Origin: Sulfurospirillum sp. UCH001
GTDB taxonomy: Bacteria > Campylobacterota > Campylobacteria > Campylobacterales > Sulfurospirillaceae
Assembly (NCBI RefSeq): GCF_001548035.1
Contig: NZ_AP014723.1
Location: 248,001-312,000, forward strand
Direction: 5' to 3'
Length of the DNA: 64,000 nucleotides
Shown here: one piece after another, positions 55,415 through 63,826 of the stretch
Layout of the letters: every line of letters starts with the position of its first letter
Position numbering within the stretch: the first letter of the stretch is position 1
Made by a program: the position numbers and the translations under genes
Notes under the pieces: model-generated
The model's input: only the letters and a program-made list of their open reading frames with translations
Databases searched by the model: none
What the model was told of the DNA's origin: nothing

Positions 55415-56259
55415 AAGAAAAAAGGTTTTTTTTAAGTGCGGCAGTGATGCTCTTTTTTGGGCTTTTGATGCTCTTTTTATATAACAAGTCTATCTCGTAT
55501 GAAGAGGAAGAGACACTTAAAAAGCAGATGGATGCACTTTTACTGACACTACACAACAAAATTGAAGAGACAACAAAGGTTTCGCTTGCAAGTTCTGTTA
55601 TTTTGGCAAAAAGTCCCCATGTGATCGCTTGCTTAAGTCAACAGGAGAGAGAACACTGTTTGCAGTATTTACTTGGAATTCGCAACAGTATGGCACAAGC
55701 CAATATTTTTGAAAATGCACGTTTGCATTTACATACCAAAGATTTTAAAAGTTTCATGCGCCTTTGGGATTATAGCAATCAGACCAATGATGATCTAAGT
55801 ACGTTTCGCCATGCGCTAGAGAAAATTAAACAAAACAAACAGCCAACCCATGGCATAGAGATAGGAAGACACGGTATGTTTATGCGTGCGATTGCTCCTG
55901 TATTTGCTAAAGGTGATTACATCGGTACGATTGAAACGGTTGTTGATTTTAAAGATCTCAATGAATACTTTAAAAAAGATGGCGTAGAGCTTTATGTACT
56001 CATGAAGAATGAGTATCGACCTATCGCAAATGCAGCCACGTATAGTGAGAACCTGATGCTTGATAACTATACGATTGTCAATCAAGAGGTGAATGGCTTA
56101 GGATTTATCAAAGAGATCAATTTTCAAGGCACTGGGTATCTCAAACGAGGTGATTATTATGTGCTTTATACCCCCATTGTCGATATCAATGGGGAGCATA
56201 TAGGCTTTTTTGTGCTTACATGGAGTGAAAGCCTCTCTTTAGCATCGTTTAAAGGGTGA
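55411..56259 (+). CDS. Membrane-anchored periplasmic dCache_3 protein of triad 2
   Basis: Protein of 282 residues. One N-terminal membrane segment (FFLSAAVMLFFGLLMLFLY) is followed by a periplasmic dCache_3 domain (LHTKDFKSFMRLWDYS and DDLSTFRHALEKIK). There is no output domain. It is paralogous to the product of 38585-39532 but lacks that protein's C-terminal extension of about 30 residues and its CSVGC pair. Overlap with the kinase (ATGA) implies stoichiometric production. The likely role is a ligand-sensing partner of the kinase (inference). It converges with the next gene with an 11-base overlap. Confidence 0.82.
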   Translation: MKEKRFFLSAAVMLFFGLLMLFLYNKSISYEEEETLKKQMDALLLTLHNKIEETTKVSLASSVILAKSPHVIACLSQQEREHCLQYLLGIRNSMAQANIFENARLHLHTKDFKSFMRLWDYSNQTNDDLSTFRHALEKIKQNKQPTHGIEIGRHGMFMRAIAPVFAKGDYIGTIETVVDFKDLNEYFKKDGVELYVLMKNEYRPIANAATYSENLMLDNYTIVNQEVNGLGFIKEINFQGTGYLKRGDYYVLYTPIVDINGEHIGFFVLTWSESLSLASFKG

Positions 56260-57514
56260 GGTTTTTACGCGCTTCATTACGAATGCGATCCATTCCCATG
56301 TAAAACTCTTTCATCATGACTAAAAAGAGATAATCCCCAAATTCTGTTGTGGTGATGTTCTCTTTGTGCTCTTTGATTGCTTTGGCAAATTTTAAGAGCA
56401 CCAACTCTTTATTAAGCGTATCATTAATGTTTTCTCCGAACATAGCGGTAAATTTCTTTTTAGAGAGCTTTCCATTGAAAAGATCGACCATCAAACGATA
56501 ATACATACGTGAATTGGCAGGAAATGTTCGCTCTTTTGTAACAGCGGAGCGTCTCTTTTCAATGAGCGTAGAGTAGTTATCCAGTGCAAATTCATTGAGA
56601 TAGAGTGTGTCTTTGAGGAAACTAAATGAACCAGAACCCACCCCAACATACTCTTCATTGTCAATGATATACTCATCAATAATCACTTCGCTCTCTTTAG
56701 AAAAAGACCAGCCATGACGTGATGGATAGGCATCTTTGAGAGATTCTTTAATAAGTCCAAAAAAATTAAATTCATTCTCTAGGCTAAATTCGCCCAGTGT
56801 TTTTTTAACACTATTTTTAACCAAAGATGAGGTCATCAAAGGATAAACACTGGTTTGTTCTGGACTGAGCTTTTTAAGTGTGTCCAGATCACGTATTAAG
56901 CCCTCTTTTGTTTGGGTCGGAAAATTGAAGATAAGATCCACGCTAGTAATGGGCAAGATTCCTAGCATGGAGTTAATCTTCTCATACACCTCTTCACCTG
57001 AGCCAAACTTTTCATGACGCCCTAATTTCTTTAAAAGCGTATCATCAAACGTTTGCACGCCTACTGAGAGACGATCTACTAATCCTTTGAGTCTTGTGAC
57101 GGTCTCTTTTTGGATATGGTTAGGATCAGTTTCACACGAGACATGTTCGATGGAGAAGAGTTTTTTAACAAACTCGATCGTTTCTATCAGCTCTTCTTCA
57201 TCGATCAAAGGTGTACCGCCACCAATGACTAAATAGTTAAAGTCGTACCCCAACTCTTTGACATGTAAAATCTCATCACGTAAATGGAGGTAATACTTTG
57301 TAGCTGCTTCTTTGGTGTAGGTAAATTTATTAAAGGAACAGTAAGGGCAAAACATCGTACAAAATGGCACATGGATATACAATAGGTACTTTTTCGCTTC
57401 AGGGGGAGGAGGTAACCCCAAAGAAGGTTTCTCTACATGCAGATAGTGCTTTGTGTATTGGTTCATAAAATAGCTTGTCGCACTGGTAATAATTTTCGCT
57501 TGAGAGAATCGCAT
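56249..57514 (-). CDS. HemN/HutW-like radical SAM protein
   Basis: Protein of 421 residues with the HemN-type cluster motif CX3CX2C (Cys52, Cys56, Cys59 in PFCTMFCPYCSF), then GGGTPLIDEEEL, LSVGVQTFDD and a HemN C-terminal domain. Relatives include coproporphyrinogen dehydrogenase HemN, the haem chaperone HemW and the haem-degrading ChuW/HutW. The N-terminus differs from HemN itself, so it is probably not the biosynthetic enzyme. A TonB uptake operon nearby is compatible with haem or metal use but does not prove it. AAGGG five bases before the ATG fixes the start. Confidence 0.82.
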   Translation of the reverse strand: MRFSQAKIITSATSYFMNQYTKHYLHVEKPSLGLPPPPEAKKYLLYIHVPFCTMFCPYCSFNKFTYTKEAATKYYLHLRDEILHVKELGYDFNYLVIGGGTPLIDEEELIETIEFVKKLFSIEHVSCETDPNHIQKETVTRLKGLVDRLSVGVQTFDDTLLKKLGRHEKFGSGEEVYEKINSMLGILPITSVDLIFNFPTQTKEGLIRDLDTLKKLSPEQTSVYPLMTSSLVKNSVKKTLGEFSLENEFNFFGLIKESLKDAYPSRHGWSFSKESEVIIDEYIIDNEEYVGVGSGSFSFLKDTLYLNEFALDNYSTLIEKRRSAVTKERTFPANSRMYYRLMVDLFNGKLSKKKFTAMFGENINDTLNKELVLLKFAKAIKEHKENITTTEFGDYLFLVMMKEFYMGMDRIRNEARKNLTL

Positions 57515-57552
57515 ACTAACCCTTATTTACTTTTCTTACCAAATTGGATTGT

Positions 57553-57558
57553 ATTATA
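57553..57558 (-). promoter_or_regulatory. -10 element of the HemN/HutW-like gene
   Basis: Minus-strand TATAAT about 38 bases before the start codon; a second TATAAT lies at 57636-57641. Confidence 0.5.
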
Positions 57559-57737
57559 ATGATTCTTCGTGACATTAACTATGATATTACAATGATGTTT
57601 TGTCATAAACGGTTCCTTTAAAAATTTTCAAGAGCATTATAGGCTGACGAGCGTAATTTTTATGTAAACAAACGGTTACACACATCAACAACGTAGGAAT
57701 AGTACAGAGAAAAAAGGAGGAAATGAGGGGAAGGATT

Positions 57738-57768
57738 TTCACGATCCATTCACATTTTTAACTATAAT
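57738..57768 (+). promoter_or_regulatory. Direct-repeat operator and -10 of the small secreted protein
   Basis: TTCAC at 57738-57742 and 57749-57753 (11-base spacing), then nine bases to a perfect TATAAT at 57763-57768. Same geometry as upstream of tsdA and psrA1. Confidence 0.5.
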
Positions 57769-57812
57769 ACGTATAAAATAAAAAATGCTCTGAAATCAAA
57801 AAGGAGAAAATA

Positions 57813-58262
57813 ATGCAACTCAAAAAAATGTTACTCGTGGCAGCGAGTATGCTGGTTTTTAGTGGATCTGCTCTTATTGCGGCAGATTTTGATTGGATGG
57901 CCAGTCTGAACCTTCGCTCCGATTCTGACCCTTATGGTTACAAATCAGGACTTGCTTCTCGTTTTAGAACACCTGAGACACAACTGAGTCTTATTTTAAA
58001 AAGTGTAGGAGCTCCAGCAGATGCATATATGGTTTTACGCTTAGCAGAGCTTTCCGGAAGACCACCAGAATATGTTTTAAAACAGTATCAAGGTAAAAAG
58101 AGTAAGGGTTGGGGTGCACTAGCTCAGGATTTGGGAATTAAGCCAGGTTCACGTGAGTTTAAAGCCCTTAAAGGTGGACATGATATGTACGACTTTGATG
58201 ATAGACGCGATGATCGTGATCATGGTAATGGTAACAAAGAACACGGTAAAAAAGGACATTGA
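57813..58262 (+). CDS. Small secreted protein with Asp/His-rich tail, function unknown
   Basis: Protein of 149 residues that I do not recognise by name. It has a clear signal peptide (MLLVAASMLVFSGSALIAA), a short central domain (TQLSLILKSVGAPADAYMVL, then GWGALAQDLGIKPGSREFKA), and a tail of about 30 residues rich in Asp, His, Gly and Lys (HDMYDFDDRRDDRDHGNGNK) that could bind metal ions. A strong AAGGAG ribosome site and a perfect -10 suggest good expression. It converges on the tonB operon after 11 bases. A periplasmic metal-handling role is speculation. Confidence 0.8.
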   Translation: MQLKKMLLVAASMLVFSGSALIAADFDWMASLNLRSDSDPYGYKSGLASRFRTPETQLSLILKSVGAPADAYMVLRLAELSGRPPEYVLKQYQGKKSKGWGALAQDLGIKPGSREFKALKGGHDMYDFDDRRDDRDHGNGNKEHGKKGH

Positions 58263-58273
58263 GACTTAGTGTA

Positions 58274-58939
58274 TCACAGTAGGGTATAACTAAGCTCAAT
58301 TTGGAATGTCATACTTGAGGTAAAAAGATCTTCAGAGAAAGGAAATGGAAAGCTCTTTTGAATAGCTTCTTCTGTAGCTTTATGAAAGATCTTTTTTCCT
58401 TCTAGGATGACAAATGAGAGTAACTCTCCTTTAGGAGAGATTGTAAATTCTACTTTTACACTTCCTTCAATATGACTTGTCTGCGCGACTTTTGGATAAA
58501 TTTTATGTCCATTGATACGTCTTCTTAAATCTTCTAAATAATTTTTTTGATATGCCTGCAACGACTCTTTAGATACTTCTTGAGTATGTGCAATGGCAGG
58601 TGCAGGTTCTTGTACAGGCTTCTCATTAGTAGTCTCATTGGCAACGAAAGATTCCGTAGGTGGTTCAACCATAGTCTCTTTTTTAGGAGCAGGTTTTGGT
58701 TTGGATAGCTTTGGGCGCTCTTGTGGCGGTATCTTTTTTGGTTCAGGTGTTTTGGGAGTTTCTTCTTGGTGTCGCGGCTCTTCAAGAGGAGCCTCTTTGG
58801 GAGTATAAAGACTTATTGCTATCGATGTCAAAGGTTGTGGTGTTGGCTTTTTTACCACCGTACTTTGGTACAAAAAAGTTGCTCCGATAAAAAGATAAAT
58901 AAACGATGTTAAACTGAGTGCTAAACTATAACGTTTCAT
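58274..58939 (-). CDS. tonB: TonB energy transducer
   Basis: Protein of 221 residues with one N-terminal membrane anchor (SLALSLTSFIYLFIGATFLY), a Pro/Lys/Glu-rich periplasmic spacer (about 45-105), and a TonB C-terminal domain (YPKVAQTSHIEGSVKVEFTI). It transmits the proton-motive force to TonB-dependent outer-membrane receptors. It overlaps exbD by four bases and ends the receptor operon. Confidence 0.93.
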   Translation of the reverse strand: MKRYSLALSLTSFIYLFIGATFLYQSTVVKKPTPQPLTSIAISLYTPKEAPLEEPRHQEETPKTPEPKKIPPQERPKLSKPKPAPKKETMVEPPTESFVANETTNEKPVQEPAPAIAHTQEVSKESLQAYQKNYLEDLRRRINGHKIYPKVAQTSHIEGSVKVEFTISPKGELLSFVILEGKKIFHKATEEAIQKSFPFPFSEDLFTSSMTFQIELSYTLL

Positions 58940-59316
58940 CGTTTTGTCACAATTCCAATATGCTCAAAATGATGCTGTTTCAGCACATCGAGTAGTGCTA
59001 CAAATGGTTCAAACGAAACATGTTTGTCAGCATTAATCATGACAGAACTTTGGGCTTTATCATACTGTATGAGTTCAGATTCAAGGTCTTGGAATGTTAT
59101 CGCTTTATCATTGAGATAGTAACTTCCATTTTCCATAATGCTAATAACAAGCTCTTTTGAAGGTGTCAAAGGGGCAGAAGAAGAGGCTTGCGCCAAATCA
59201 ACAGGAATAATCCCTCGTGCTACAAACGTTGCTGTTGTGAGTACAATGACAAGTAGTACCAGCATAATGTCAATGAAAGGTACTACATTGATGCCTTCAA
59301 AACGACGTATTTTCAT
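58936..59316 (-). CDS. exbD: ExbD biopolymer transport protein
   Basis: Protein of 126 residues with one membrane helix that holds the conserved Asp (INVVPFIDIMLVLLVIVLTT) and a periplasmic domain. Works with ExbB and TonB. It overlaps exbB by 20 bases. Confidence 0.95.
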   Translation of the reverse strand: MKIRRFEGINVVPFIDIMLVLLVIVLTTATFVARGIIPVDLAQASSSAPLTPSKELVISIMENGSYYLNDKAITFQDLESELIQYDKAQSSVMINADKHVSFEPFVALLDVLKQHHFEHIGIVTKR

Positions 59317-59755
59317 CGTTTTTACCTTGTTTATTGATATCCCAGCACATTAATATTTTTTCAATTTTTCGCACTAAATGGTTATAAAAAAAGACAGCGG
59401 GAATGGCTACTACTAAGCCCATAGCGGTTGCTTTAAGTGCTAATGCTAAAGAAGACATAATCGTTTTTACATCGATTTGTCCACTTTGTCCCATCGCATA
59501 AAATGTGATAATAATACCCCAAACGGTTCCTAAAAGACCTATATAAGGGGCATTTGAACCAAAAGTAGAGAGGATGTGGATGTGATTGGTCACATCCATC
59601 TCTAATTTTTCTTTACTGGTATAGTCTGATAGTTTGATGGTACGATAAAATAAAAGTCGTTCAATCCAAAAAAAGAGTGTCATAAAACTCATAACACTTA
59701 GAAGCCCTATAATTCCATAGTCCACAGCATCTTGCAAGAAAGTAATAGACATCAT
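59297..59755 (-). CDS. exbB: ExbB proton-channel protein
   Basis: MotA/TolQ/ExbB-family membrane protein of 152 residues with three membrane segments and the conserved loop THIHILSTFGSNAPYIGLLGTVWGI and ALKATAMGLVVAIPA. It couples proton flow to ExbD/TonB. Four-base overlap with the upstream polyferredoxin gene. Confidence 0.95.
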   Translation of the reverse strand: MMSITFLQDAVDYGIIGLLSVMSFMTLFFWIERLLFYRTIKLSDYTSKEKLEMDVTNHIHILSTFGSNAPYIGLLGTVWGIIITFYAMGQSGQIDVKTIMSSLALALKATAMGLVVAIPAVFFYNHLVRKIEKILMCWDINKQGKNDENTSF

Positions 59756-61581
59756 TTGAAATCCTTGATCGCTACTTCAAAAGCTTCATCAAATGTTTTA
59801 ATCTCTCCTCCATTTTGAGCAACAAATGTTTTTGCGTCCTCTTTTGATGCAAAGGCATACTGGCTGGTTTCACTCATCGTTCCTTTGATACGGCTACCGA
59901 CAACATAAAAAGCTTCTGTAACATCGATAAAATTTAGTGATGAAACATCGACAACCTGAATGTCTTGAAGCGGTAAATGTCTGACATATACATCTTCGGC
60001 AAGGCAGTGAATTGAGCAGTATTGCCTTATTTCACCATTGAGTTTTGCGCTATGGTTTGTTTTAAAATGCTTATCCAGAGGCATACCACAAACCACCCCT
60101 TGATTTTTTTTCTCACCGTGTTGAAGTAGGGTGGCTCTTTCTATGGGGACACTCGCAAATAAGGCTTTACTGCTTCCATGTTGTGCATGTCCACCTTGTT
60201 TAGCGCCATAGGTTGTAAAAGCATAAGAGCGATACACGTTAAGACCAAGATAAAAGAAGATCAGTAAAGATGCAAAACAAAATGCGAGGAGGCGTTTAAA
60301 TCCAGAGGCTTTAAAAAATGTGATACGTTTTGCCATAATGAGCAATGCCCACACAATGGCAATGTAATTGATGATACCAAAGAAATGCGTCCATGTATCT
60401 TGTTTGGTTGCAAGAGGTTTCACAGGCTCAATGTTAAGATGAAACCCCTGTATAAAGCCGTTTACAATGTTGCTGTAGTGATGTAAAAAGAAAAATTCAT
60501 ACGTATGAGACAACCCACCAATAATGAAAATGGGGATAAAAGCATATGAAAGAGTATAAAAGGCTGATTTGAAGTTGCAATTTAAGAGTTTAGAGGCAAT
60601 GAATGTTCCACCAGCAGCAAGAGAAATGGTGATGATAGATGCACACATAAGGGCACTAACACCAATATAATCAATGCCTTCTATGCGAAGATTATTTTGT
60701 AGCCATTGTCCAAATTGAACCCAAAAATAACTATCGCTAATGGCGACACGGCTTAGCGCATGGTGAAAACTCATCGTGATGGTAATAGCCGCTGTTATGA
60801 GTAAAATTGCCCAGATTTCAGCGGTTGAGCTTTGAAATTTTTGAAAGAGTGAGGATGATGGTTTTGTGAGTTTAAAATGCACAGACTCACATGTTTGAGC
60901 ACAGTCCATACAAAGCGTACAATCTCCCATAGAGACTTTGGAATTAAAGCTAAAAGGTTTGAGATTATAAGAACAGGCTTTTGTGCATTCAAATGTTTTG
61001 CATGTTTGACAACTTGATGCATAGGTTCCTAACCACGTAAACGAGACTTTTGAGAAGGCACGTGTCAGTGTACCGATAGGGCAAATGTATTTGCAATAGC
61101 TCATCTCTTTAAAAATGAAAAAAAATAAAAAGGCTAAAACACTTAAGACTGTAAAGAAAATAGCACTACTTAAAGGTGATTTATAGGCCGTTGGATAGAT
61201 ATAATAGACCGTCCACCAACCAAAAAAAAGTAAAAGGACACCGATAAGAGGTTGTTGAAGCCATTTGGGTGGTGTTTTATTAAGTCCTACTTTGGTTAAA
61301 AATTTCCCCACAAAAGCGTGGGGACAGATACCGCAAAATAGGCGTCCAAATGTCGAAAGTGTTACCACCATAAAAAGTGGCCAAAATAGTGACCAAAAGA
61401 GGATGGTTGTGAAACCATTTTGCTCTTTTGTAGGAGCGATAAAGCCTAAGAAGATGGCATAGACAAATAGGGCTAAAACACTCATTCTAAGTAACATTAA
61501 AAAAGTTCTGTTTTTAAAGAAAAACGCACTTATAGGATTTGCAAAAAGGTCGTTTCTATCTCGTTTTTGTTGATTAACCAT
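59752..61581 (-). CDS. Membrane polyferredoxin (NosR/NapH-like) with NosL-like C-terminal domain
   Basis: Protein of 609 residues. Multiple membrane helices are present, with CGICPH and CKYICPIG motifs on the NosR/NapH pattern, then two [4Fe-4S] motifs (CQTCKTFECTKAC and CTLCMDCAQTC). After several more helices the last 120 residues look like NosL: CGMPLDK, YCSIHCLAEDVY, VVDVSSLNFIDVTEAFYVVG. NosL is a copper-binding lipoprotein of nitrous oxide reductase assembly. The gene lies between a TonB receptor and exbBD-tonB with tight spacing, so it probably reduces or receives the imported metal or metal complex. The substrate is not known. Confidence 0.82.
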   Translation of the reverse strand: MVNQQKRDRNDLFANPISAFFFKNRTFLMLLRMSVLALFVYAIFLGFIAPTKEQNGFTTILFWSLFWPLFMVVTLSTFGRLFCGICPHAFVGKFLTKVGLNKTPPKWLQQPLIGVLLLFFGWWTVYYIYPTAYKSPLSSAIFFTVLSVLAFLFFFIFKEMSYCKYICPIGTLTRAFSKVSFTWLGTYASSCQTCKTFECTKACSYNLKPFSFNSKVSMGDCTLCMDCAQTCESVHFKLTKPSSSLFQKFQSSTAEIWAILLITAAITITMSFHHALSRVAISDSYFWVQFGQWLQNNLRIEGIDYIGVSALMCASIITISLAAGGTFIASKLLNCNFKSAFYTLSYAFIPIFIIGGLSHTYEFFFLHHYSNIVNGFIQGFHLNIEPVKPLATKQDTWTHFFGIINYIAIVWALLIMAKRITFFKASGFKRLLAFCFASLLIFFYLGLNVYRSYAFTTYGAKQGGHAQHGSSKALFASVPIERATLLQHGEKKNQGVVCGMPLDKHFKTNHSAKLNGEIRQYCSIHCLAEDVYVRHLPLQDIQVVDVSSLNFIDVTEAFYVVGSRIKGTMSETSQYAFASKEDAKTFVAQNGGEIKTFDEAFEVAIKDFK

Positions 61582-61592
61582 TACCGTTTCCT

Positions 61593-63674
61593 TTAAAATT
61601 TGTAGCGGTAGCTAACCATCGCACTTCTAGGTGCTGCTGCTTTATAACTCTCGACACCATAAACGCTTTTGTCTGCTTGCATTGCATAATGCTTATCGAA
61701 GATGTTGTTGATATTAAGCTGAATGAGATGCTCTTTGTGCTCATACCCAAACATAACATCGGTAACAAAATCGTATCCGGTGTATTTGTCAGAGTTTGCA
61801 TTATCAAGGTAGTAATCACCCCAGGTTTTGGTTTGAATACGTGTTTTAAAACCGTTATCCATACGATAATTTGCTTCTAGACCGTATTGGGTTTTAGGAA
61901 TGTAAGGAAGATGATTGCCATCGCGACTTACAAACGCAGCTCCAACTTTTTCTTGAAAGCTTTTATAAATGAAGTCACTGTATGCATACGAAAGGCCAAA
62001 ATTGAGGTTGCGAGTGAGATGGTATGTTCCTAAAAACTCAAAACCTCGTTTTTGTGTTTGACCTGCATTATCATAGATGGTATTGCCGCCGGCATCTTTG
62101 ATTTGGATGATTTCATCTTTTACATCATTTTGGTAGATTGCCATATCGTAAGCAAAGTCACCTGTACGAGTTTTAAGTCCAATTTCGTAATTGATACTTT
62201 TTGTTTTATCGAGCGCATCATTGTCGGTGAGTTCACTGGTCGTTGGAGCTTGGTTGGCAAAAGCGATAGAACTGTAGATATTGGTTGCATCTGTAATAGC
62301 ATAGGTGATGCCCAGCTTGGAAGAGAGAAGCGTATAACTTTTATCAATGCTGTATGCACCCACTCCAGCAGCGTATTTTCCTGTCGAATAGTTAAAATAG
62401 CTGTATTCGTTACCACTCACGTCAAAAGAGAGTTTGTCGGCACGAGCACTAATATCAATTGTTGTTTTATCGAATGGAGAAAAGGTTTCCATTGCATAGA
62501 TACCGTATAAGGTGGCAAGAGAGTCTTCAACATTGGCTAAAGCACCTTCTTGGTTAGAGAGTGTTTTTAAAATACGCCCTGTGCCTGAAGTGACAGTGTC
62601 AGCGTATTGATATTTTTTAGCATCATCACTTCGGTCTTGTTTTGCGGTAACGCCAAAGACTAACATAGCATCACGGTTAAAGAGTTTATGTGCATAGTCA
62701 GTCTCTAAATCTGTTCCATAGACATAGTTTTCGTCCGCATCATTAATCATACCTGTAACAGGGTGGAAATGCTCCCATTTGTTGATATACAAACGTGGTT
62801 TATAGGTAAAATTGCCTATCTCTTTTGAATATTTTGTGTTCAACGAGAGAATTTTTGAATCTCTAGCGGTATATTGCCAAGGGCTAGAGGTGTTATGCTG
62901 TTCTCCTGTGCGTTTAAACTCTTCAAACTCCGCTCGTGTCATTGATGCAGGTAATTCCAAGTTAGATTCTGTGTAGGAGAGTTCACTTTCAAATGTAGCG
63001 TCATCATCGAAAATATGGCCGTATTTAAGGCTGAGTTGTTTCGAATCAAATGCGTTATTGTCCCGCCAGTCGTTATCAATTTTTCGTTGTGAATAGTTCA
63101 TAGAGACGAAGTCATTATCGTCAATTTTTTCTCTTAATTTCAAGTTGAGGTTGCGTTGTCCATCGTTTCCAACACCTATTTTAATGCTGTTGCTATCTTC
63201 TTCAAAAACAGATTTTGTGATAAGCTGAATAACACCGCCTGTTGTATTGACTGCATTGATAGAACCAGGACCTTTTTGAACTTCGATACTTTGTACATCT
63301 TGCATATCGATGTAGTCAAAGCGTGTAAATGAATCAGGATCGGTCATAGGAACACCATCTTTAATAACCATAATCTCTCTAACCCCATAACTCGCTTTAA
63401 GGCCTGCACCTCGAATGATCAGTCTTGGACTAGGTGAGTTGCTCGAACTTTCAACATTAACACCTGGAATATTTTCCAAAGCGCTACTCACATCAAGAAC
63501 GTTTTTGTCTTCGATGGTTTGTGCATTGACAACAGCGATCGACTGAGAAACTTCTTTTGTTCCTGTTTCAACTTTTGTTGCAGTGACACTGATGTTGTCT
63601 AACTGTATAGATTCGGCATTTGCAAGAAGTGGCAAAAGAGCAAGACTATAGAAGAGGCATTTCTGGTCTATCAT
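61593..63674 (-). CDS. TonB-dependent outer-membrane receptor
   Basis: Receptor of 693 residues with a signal peptide (LALLPLLANA), a TonB box-like ISVTATKVE, a plug domain (SALENIPGVNV, RLIIRGAGLKASYGVREIMV, GPGSINAVNTTGGVIQLIT) and a 22-strand barrel that ends in an aromatic residue (SYRYKF). AAGGATAATAT precedes the ATG. First gene of the operon with polyferredoxin/NosL, exbB, exbD and tonB. The substrate cannot be inferred from the plug; candidates are a copper complex, haem, iron chelate or corrinoid. Confidence 0.9.
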   Translation of the reverse strand: MIDQKCLFYSLALLPLLANAESIQLDNISVTATKVETGTKEVSQSIAVVNAQTIEDKNVLDVSSALENIPGVNVESSSNSPSPRLIIRGAGLKASYGVREIMVIKDGVPMTDPDSFTRFDYIDMQDVQSIEVQKGPGSINAVNTTGGVIQLITKSVFEEDSNSIKIGVGNDGQRNLNLKLREKIDDNDFVSMNYSQRKIDNDWRDNNAFDSKQLSLKYGHIFDDDATFESELSYTESNLELPASMTRAEFEEFKRTGEQHNTSSPWQYTARDSKILSLNTKYSKEIGNFTYKPRLYINKWEHFHPVTGMINDADENYVYGTDLETDYAHKLFNRDAMLVFGVTAKQDRSDDAKKYQYADTVTSGTGRILKTLSNQEGALANVEDSLATLYGIYAMETFSPFDKTTIDISARADKLSFDVSGNEYSYFNYSTGKYAAGVGAYSIDKSYTLLSSKLGITYAITDATNIYSSIAFANQAPTTSELTDNDALDKTKSINYEIGLKTRTGDFAYDMAIYQNDVKDEIIQIKDAGGNTIYDNAGQTQKRGFEFLGTYHLTRNLNFGLSYAYSDFIYKSFQEKVGAAFVSRDGNHLPYIPKTQYGLEANYRMDNGFKTRIQTKTWGDYYLDNANSDKYTGYDFVTDVMFGYEHKEHLIQLNINNIFDKHYAMQADKSVYGVESYKAAAPRSAMVSYRYKF

Positions 63675-63706
63675 ATATTATCCTTATAAAAAATTGAAAT
63701 TAAATT

Positions 63707-63712
63707 ATTATA
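63707..63712 (-). promoter_or_regulatory. -10 element of the TonB receptor operon
   Basis: Minus strand CACCTATAATAATT: perfect TATAAT about 33 bases before the receptor ATG. No good Fur box is visible around it. Confidence 0.55.
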
Positions 63713-63793
63713 GGTGAGTATAAAATTAGTGTTAAATAAAACAGACAATGAAGTTTCAAAAGAGATTATTTCAAAAAAGTGGGTACAATCGGC

Positions 63794-63799
63794 TATAAT
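63794..63799 (+). promoter_or_regulatory. -10 element of ppaC
   Basis: Perfect TATAAT 27 bases before the ppaC ATG, followed by AAAGGA as ribosome site. Confidence 0.65.
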
Positions 63800-63826
63800 T
63801 ACACAAAAAAATTAAAGGACATTTTG

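Larger units (their letters stand above)
57515..57812. other. Divergent intergenic region
   Basis: A 298-base gap with two TATAAT elements for the minus-strand radical SAM gene (57553-57558 and 57636-57641) and a promoter with direct repeats for the plus-strand small secreted protein (57738-57768). No coding sequence or stable RNA is evident. Confidence 0.5.

Noticed and set aside
62052-62510. 152-codon plus-strand frame inside the TonB receptor
   Set aside because: Shadow of the receptor gene; no ribosome site and no recognisable domain.
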